64,000 bases of DNA, from positions 2,480,001 to 2,544,000 of the forward strand of contig JAOVFP010000014.1 of the NCBI GenBank assembly GCA_025738555.1. Reading direction: 5' to 3'. Numbering within the stretch: the first letter of the stretch is position 1; every line of letters begins with the position of its first letter. The translations under genes and the position numbers were made by a program. Shown here one piece after another: positions 61,026-64,000 of this stretch. The notes under the pieces were generated by a model. It did no database searches, was not told the origin of the DNA, and saw only the letters and a list, made by a program, of their open reading frames with translations. Source of the stretch: Cyathus striatus. Taxonomy: Eukaryota; Basidiomycota; Agaricomycetes; Agaricales; Nidulariaceae.

Positions 61026-61422
61026 GTAAGTCCTCTATTTGACGCTGATAGGTCTGCACCAGAAAGAGGTATGAGTCAGTAAGAGAAACATCAGGAAAAA
61101 AACTTTGCACTCTAGACCTCGTAGATTTGTCAAGTTGAAATCCGTTGTTGATCCGTTGAAACTTTCAAGTCCACATCCAAATACATAATGCTCATTATGG
61201 CCGCTAGCGCTCGACCACAGTACAAGCTCACAACGCAAGCCATTCACTTATAGACTTTAACACTTCGAGGGGCACATTTGCTTGTATATGTAGTTTTTGA
61301 AGAGTGATTAGAGGATGTCAAATCTCTGCTATAAACAATTGCTCCCAGCACAGGGGTTAAGAAGAAGACTATAAATATCAACACGATCATATCAATATCG
61401 GTTTAAACCACTAGTTAATTAA

Positions 61423-61576
61423 TCAAGCAAGTTGCATCTTCTGGTAAGACATACTGACATGCGAAATTAACTGTGTCAGATATTATTTCGGGTTGAAGTA
61501 TCAAGCAAGTTGCATCTCACGGTAAGACATACTGACGTGTGAAATTAACTGTCAGATATTATTTCGGGTTGAAGTA
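61423..61576. repeat. Tandem duplication, two units of about 77 bp
   Basis: 61423-61500 and 61501-61576 are near copies (tcaagcaagttgcatct, ggtaagacatactgac, gatattatttcgggttgaag), differing by a 2-bp deletion and a few substitutions. They lie directly upstream of the 7-TM gene start and may be part of its promoter region. Confidence 0.85.
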
Positions 61577-61630
61577 CAATGAAAGTGTGCATATATTTGA
61601 GAAATGAAGTCTGTATAAATTAAGACAAGA

Positions 61631-63494
61631 ATGGCTGTGAAGTATTGGTATCACATCTTACTCTATATCCAACGAGCTCATATGGTTTATGATATCATTG
61701 CGATAGGCTATGGTACGTTAATCTCTGACTCTTGTAAATCATCTTTCACTTCATTTGAATATGCTACTGTAGTTGCTGCCACAACTTCATTAACATATAA
61801 TATCGCATGTTCTTTAGCGGATGAGGTAGGGTGCCTAATAATAACTCGGGATCATGTTATAATATGCCATTTGGTTTCAACAATAGGTGAAATACGTATG
61901 GTGGTGGGTTTACCCAGTTATTGTTGCTTCATCTTTATTTCACGCATTATCTGTAGTGGAATGAAATGGTCACTTCCAAAGCTTCTCTATATAATCACAA
62001 GATATTACTGCCCCATCTTTCTCTTGTAAGCTGTTCTATAACGATGCACTCATTATGTATAATATTCTTGACATTTTCTCAGCATTAATTTCTTCTGTCA
62101 GCACTGCCGGTTTCACTGTAATCCTACCAATGGACTAATGTGTACTAGTATTCGTTTTTGCTGATGCTGAGGATGCATCTATGACAGTAAATATTCTCGA
62201 GCTTCCTTAGCTAACCCATAATGTAAACTCACGGCTTACGTTCTCAGATGTAACAACTATTTTACTTAGATGACATAACTCTGATATGTCCCTGCAGATG
62301 TCAAGCAAACAATTGGTTTCATGGCTGGTTGTATTTAGCACCTGTCTTCGTAGTCTGGAAACTCATATTCATGCTTAATATTAAACCTATAGTGCAGGTT
62401 TATTAGTAATCAGTGCATCAGTTGACCTAGTATTTGTACTCCGGGTTTGTGCACTGTATGGAAATTCCAAGCGAGGTGAACTGCAGTGACAACTATAGCT
62501 TAAGATCAATATTCTGATGTATTGTTGTAGTTGTTCTGTTTCTTGTACTGGGCTTCATTGGTGGGTGTATATAGTTACAATTCGTGTGTATCACATATTT
62601 ACATATATTGAATTTTTAGTGCAATTCACAGTTTGTTTTAAACTTAATGGAAAACTCTCGCATAAATGCTGATGTGTCTATGCCCGCTAGGCATTGCTTC
62701 TCCATGAATTCCCTACCATTATCTATGAGTCTACATCTGCATACCTGGATCCCCAGCTTGGATGTCAAAATGCTGATATCACTTTCTATGTGAAATTGCA
62801 AAACATATACCTGGGTTTATCACTTGCTTTTCATGGTATGTCATATTTATATTATAGGTTCTATCTAATCTCTTTATTGCCAGCCACATTGTTCATATTA
62901 ACATTCATAAGAGCTGGGATGGACCTTATTTCGGAACGTGGGGGATTGAGAGCCTACATTCAAAATGAATCTGACTCTTTCCAGCCACTCATTACAGCAA
63001 TTATGCATGATGGTGCATTGTTCTTCTGCGTTATTTTCAGTAATAAATGATATCAAATATCTGTAGAATGATACTCATGTTGATCTTTTCAGTTCTGACA
63101 ACTGTTTTGGCGATTGCCAGTGTGCAAAGTTCACTAAATCCGACCTCCATAATCAATGGTATTCTGGCTCCGTAAGTTCCATCATTGGCATCAGTAATTG
63201 ACAGTCACCTAATGTTATGTGATCAATAGCTTTTATTTTGCAACATTGTCATTCACAGTCAGTAGCCTGCATTGTAATTGAACCAACTTCAAGAAATAAT
63301 AAAGCTTCCTTCAATAGGGATCCGAATTGATACTAAAGCTTAGAAAGATTTCAGAGTTGGATGAAAATAACGATTCAACAGCAACTAACTCAATCTTTTT
63401 CGTGAGATCAGGTCGAGATTGGAGGTTGGATGATACAGAGGATATGAACAGTGATGGACCTGTGGACGAAAGCATGTTGTATCTGAATATTTGA
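61631..63494 (+). CDS. DUF6533-type 7-TM protein, about 12 exons, frame partly uncertain
   Basis: Secure exons: 61631-61712, 61773-61825, 61887-61903 (17 nt), 61957-62025, 62393-62475, 62884-63039 and 63093-63171. They give YVAATTSLTYNIACSLADE, then VKYVW, then MKWSLPKLLYIITRYY: the DUF6533 signature (DEVxYxW, KWSLPK, L.RY). Later parts are LLVISASVDLVFVLRVCALYG, DPQLGC, HATLFILTFIRAGMDL and MHDGALFFCVIF, all in the order usual for the family. Probable exons at 62083-62139, 62298-62330, 62531-62570, about 62693-62835 and 63318-63494 (tail LILKLRKISELDENN). The 62083 exon reads poorly, and the last junction misses frame by one base at a G run (63317-63319). So it is either slightly broken or mis-sequenced. 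No function is known; predicted membrane protein. A TATAAAT at 61614 is unusually close to this ATG, so a later Met could be the start. Confidence 0.65.
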
Positions 63495-63879
63495 ATATAA
63501 TGTTCACTATATCTGTATGTAGCAAGGTGACCTGTTACCTGTTTATTTTCTCTTTCTCTTTTCTGTACTATTTTGTATTGGATCCCTCCGAGTATAAACA
63601 AAACACCAGTTAAATGAGTACCTTAGAAAGTGAGTAGGCACATCACTAAACAACACTGCTAATACCTTCAGGGGAATGGTTGCTCTGCGTCACAACGACC
63701 CACAGTACCCAAAAGACTTCCTATACTAGGTAGCTATCCTTCATTAGCTGCACAATCACCATGCTTCACCTGGATCCAAATAATAGTTGTTATCTAATAA
63801 GCAATACACGCTGAAAAATAAAGACTAATTGTGCATGTTTCGGCACTCTCCCGAAATACCCCTTTGAGAAACCATGTCA
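63495..63879. repeat. Junction and 3' flank of copy F
   Basis: Backbone repeat resumes near 63685 (gcgtcacaacgacccacag, tcctatactaggtagctatcc) with the standard 3' flank of the 7-TM family up to the stop codon at 63880. Confidence 0.65.
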
Positions 63880-64000
63880 TTATACGGAACTTTCAGGTGT
63901 GCTTTCCGAATCTTCTGCATCGTCCTCAACTTCTTTCGTAATGTTTATTTTAATGTGAAGCAGAGGCATACTTCCAATAGTTTGAACTGGGTTGTTTGCA
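63880..64000 (-). CDS. 7-TM family copy F, C-terminal end only (cut by window edge)
   Basis: The stop TAA (complement of 63880-63882) and about 40 codons of the last exon are visible. They encode a tail like that of copy B or D (NNPVQTIGSMPL, INITKEVE, STPESSV). The frame is open to the window edge. Whether the rest is intact cannot be judged. Confidence 0.7.
   Translation of the reverse strand, partial: ANNPVQTIGSMPLLHIKINITKEVEDDAEDSESTPESSV

Overview
The window looks like a repeat-rich chromosomal segment from a filamentous basidiomycete, probably an agaricomycete. Genes have many short GT-AG introns (about 50-65 nt). The recognisable families are typical of that group: 7-TM proteins with the YRxWxLW and ILIESAAL motifs, a DUF6533-type 7-TM protein, a STAND/NB-ARC protein with kinesin-light-chain TPRs, and a divergent Ser/Thr kinase. 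No bacterial-style operons, rRNA, intact tRNA or CRISPR were seen.

The backbone is an old, diverged tandem segmental duplication. Each unit carries one 7-TM gene, always on the minus strand, followed by its 5' flank and blocks of decayed repeats (called here Z, X, W and Y). Copies lie at 2.3-3.6 kb (A, intact, 316 aa), 19.0-25.8 kb (B, exon 1 broken by transposons), 44.0-45.3 kb (C, start codon lost), 51.8-53.1 kb (D, intact, 317 aa), about 59 kb (E, only the 3' flank left) and 63.9 kb to the window end (F, partial). A and D share the same seven-exon structure, including a 13-nt microexon.

Many non-autonomous DNA transposons have entered this backbone. Comparing copies shows the empty sites, so several target-site duplications (TSDs) can be read directly: 3 bp at 17.8 kb, 9-10 bp at 20.3 kb, 6 bp at 21.7 kb, 10-11 bp at 23.9 kb, 9 bp at 27.2 kb, 6 bp at 27.2 and 33.4 kb, and 8 bp at 47.6 and 53.7 kb. 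A nested island at 8.7-15.1 kb holds mariner/pogo-type elements. One element carries a decayed kinase-like reading frame and another an open reading frame behind a splice-acceptor-like site, as if host exons had been captured.

Two islands do not belong to the repeat backbone. At 36.7-41.7 kb a damaged STAND-TPR gene faces an intact kinase gene (397 aa) tail to tail. At 59.1-63.6 kb lies a DUF6533-type 7-TM gene on the plus strand with about twelve exons, including a probable 17-nt microexon. Several 1-nt frame problems fall in homopolymers (STAND gene, DUF6533 gene), so sequencing error and true decay cannot be separated from this sequence alone.
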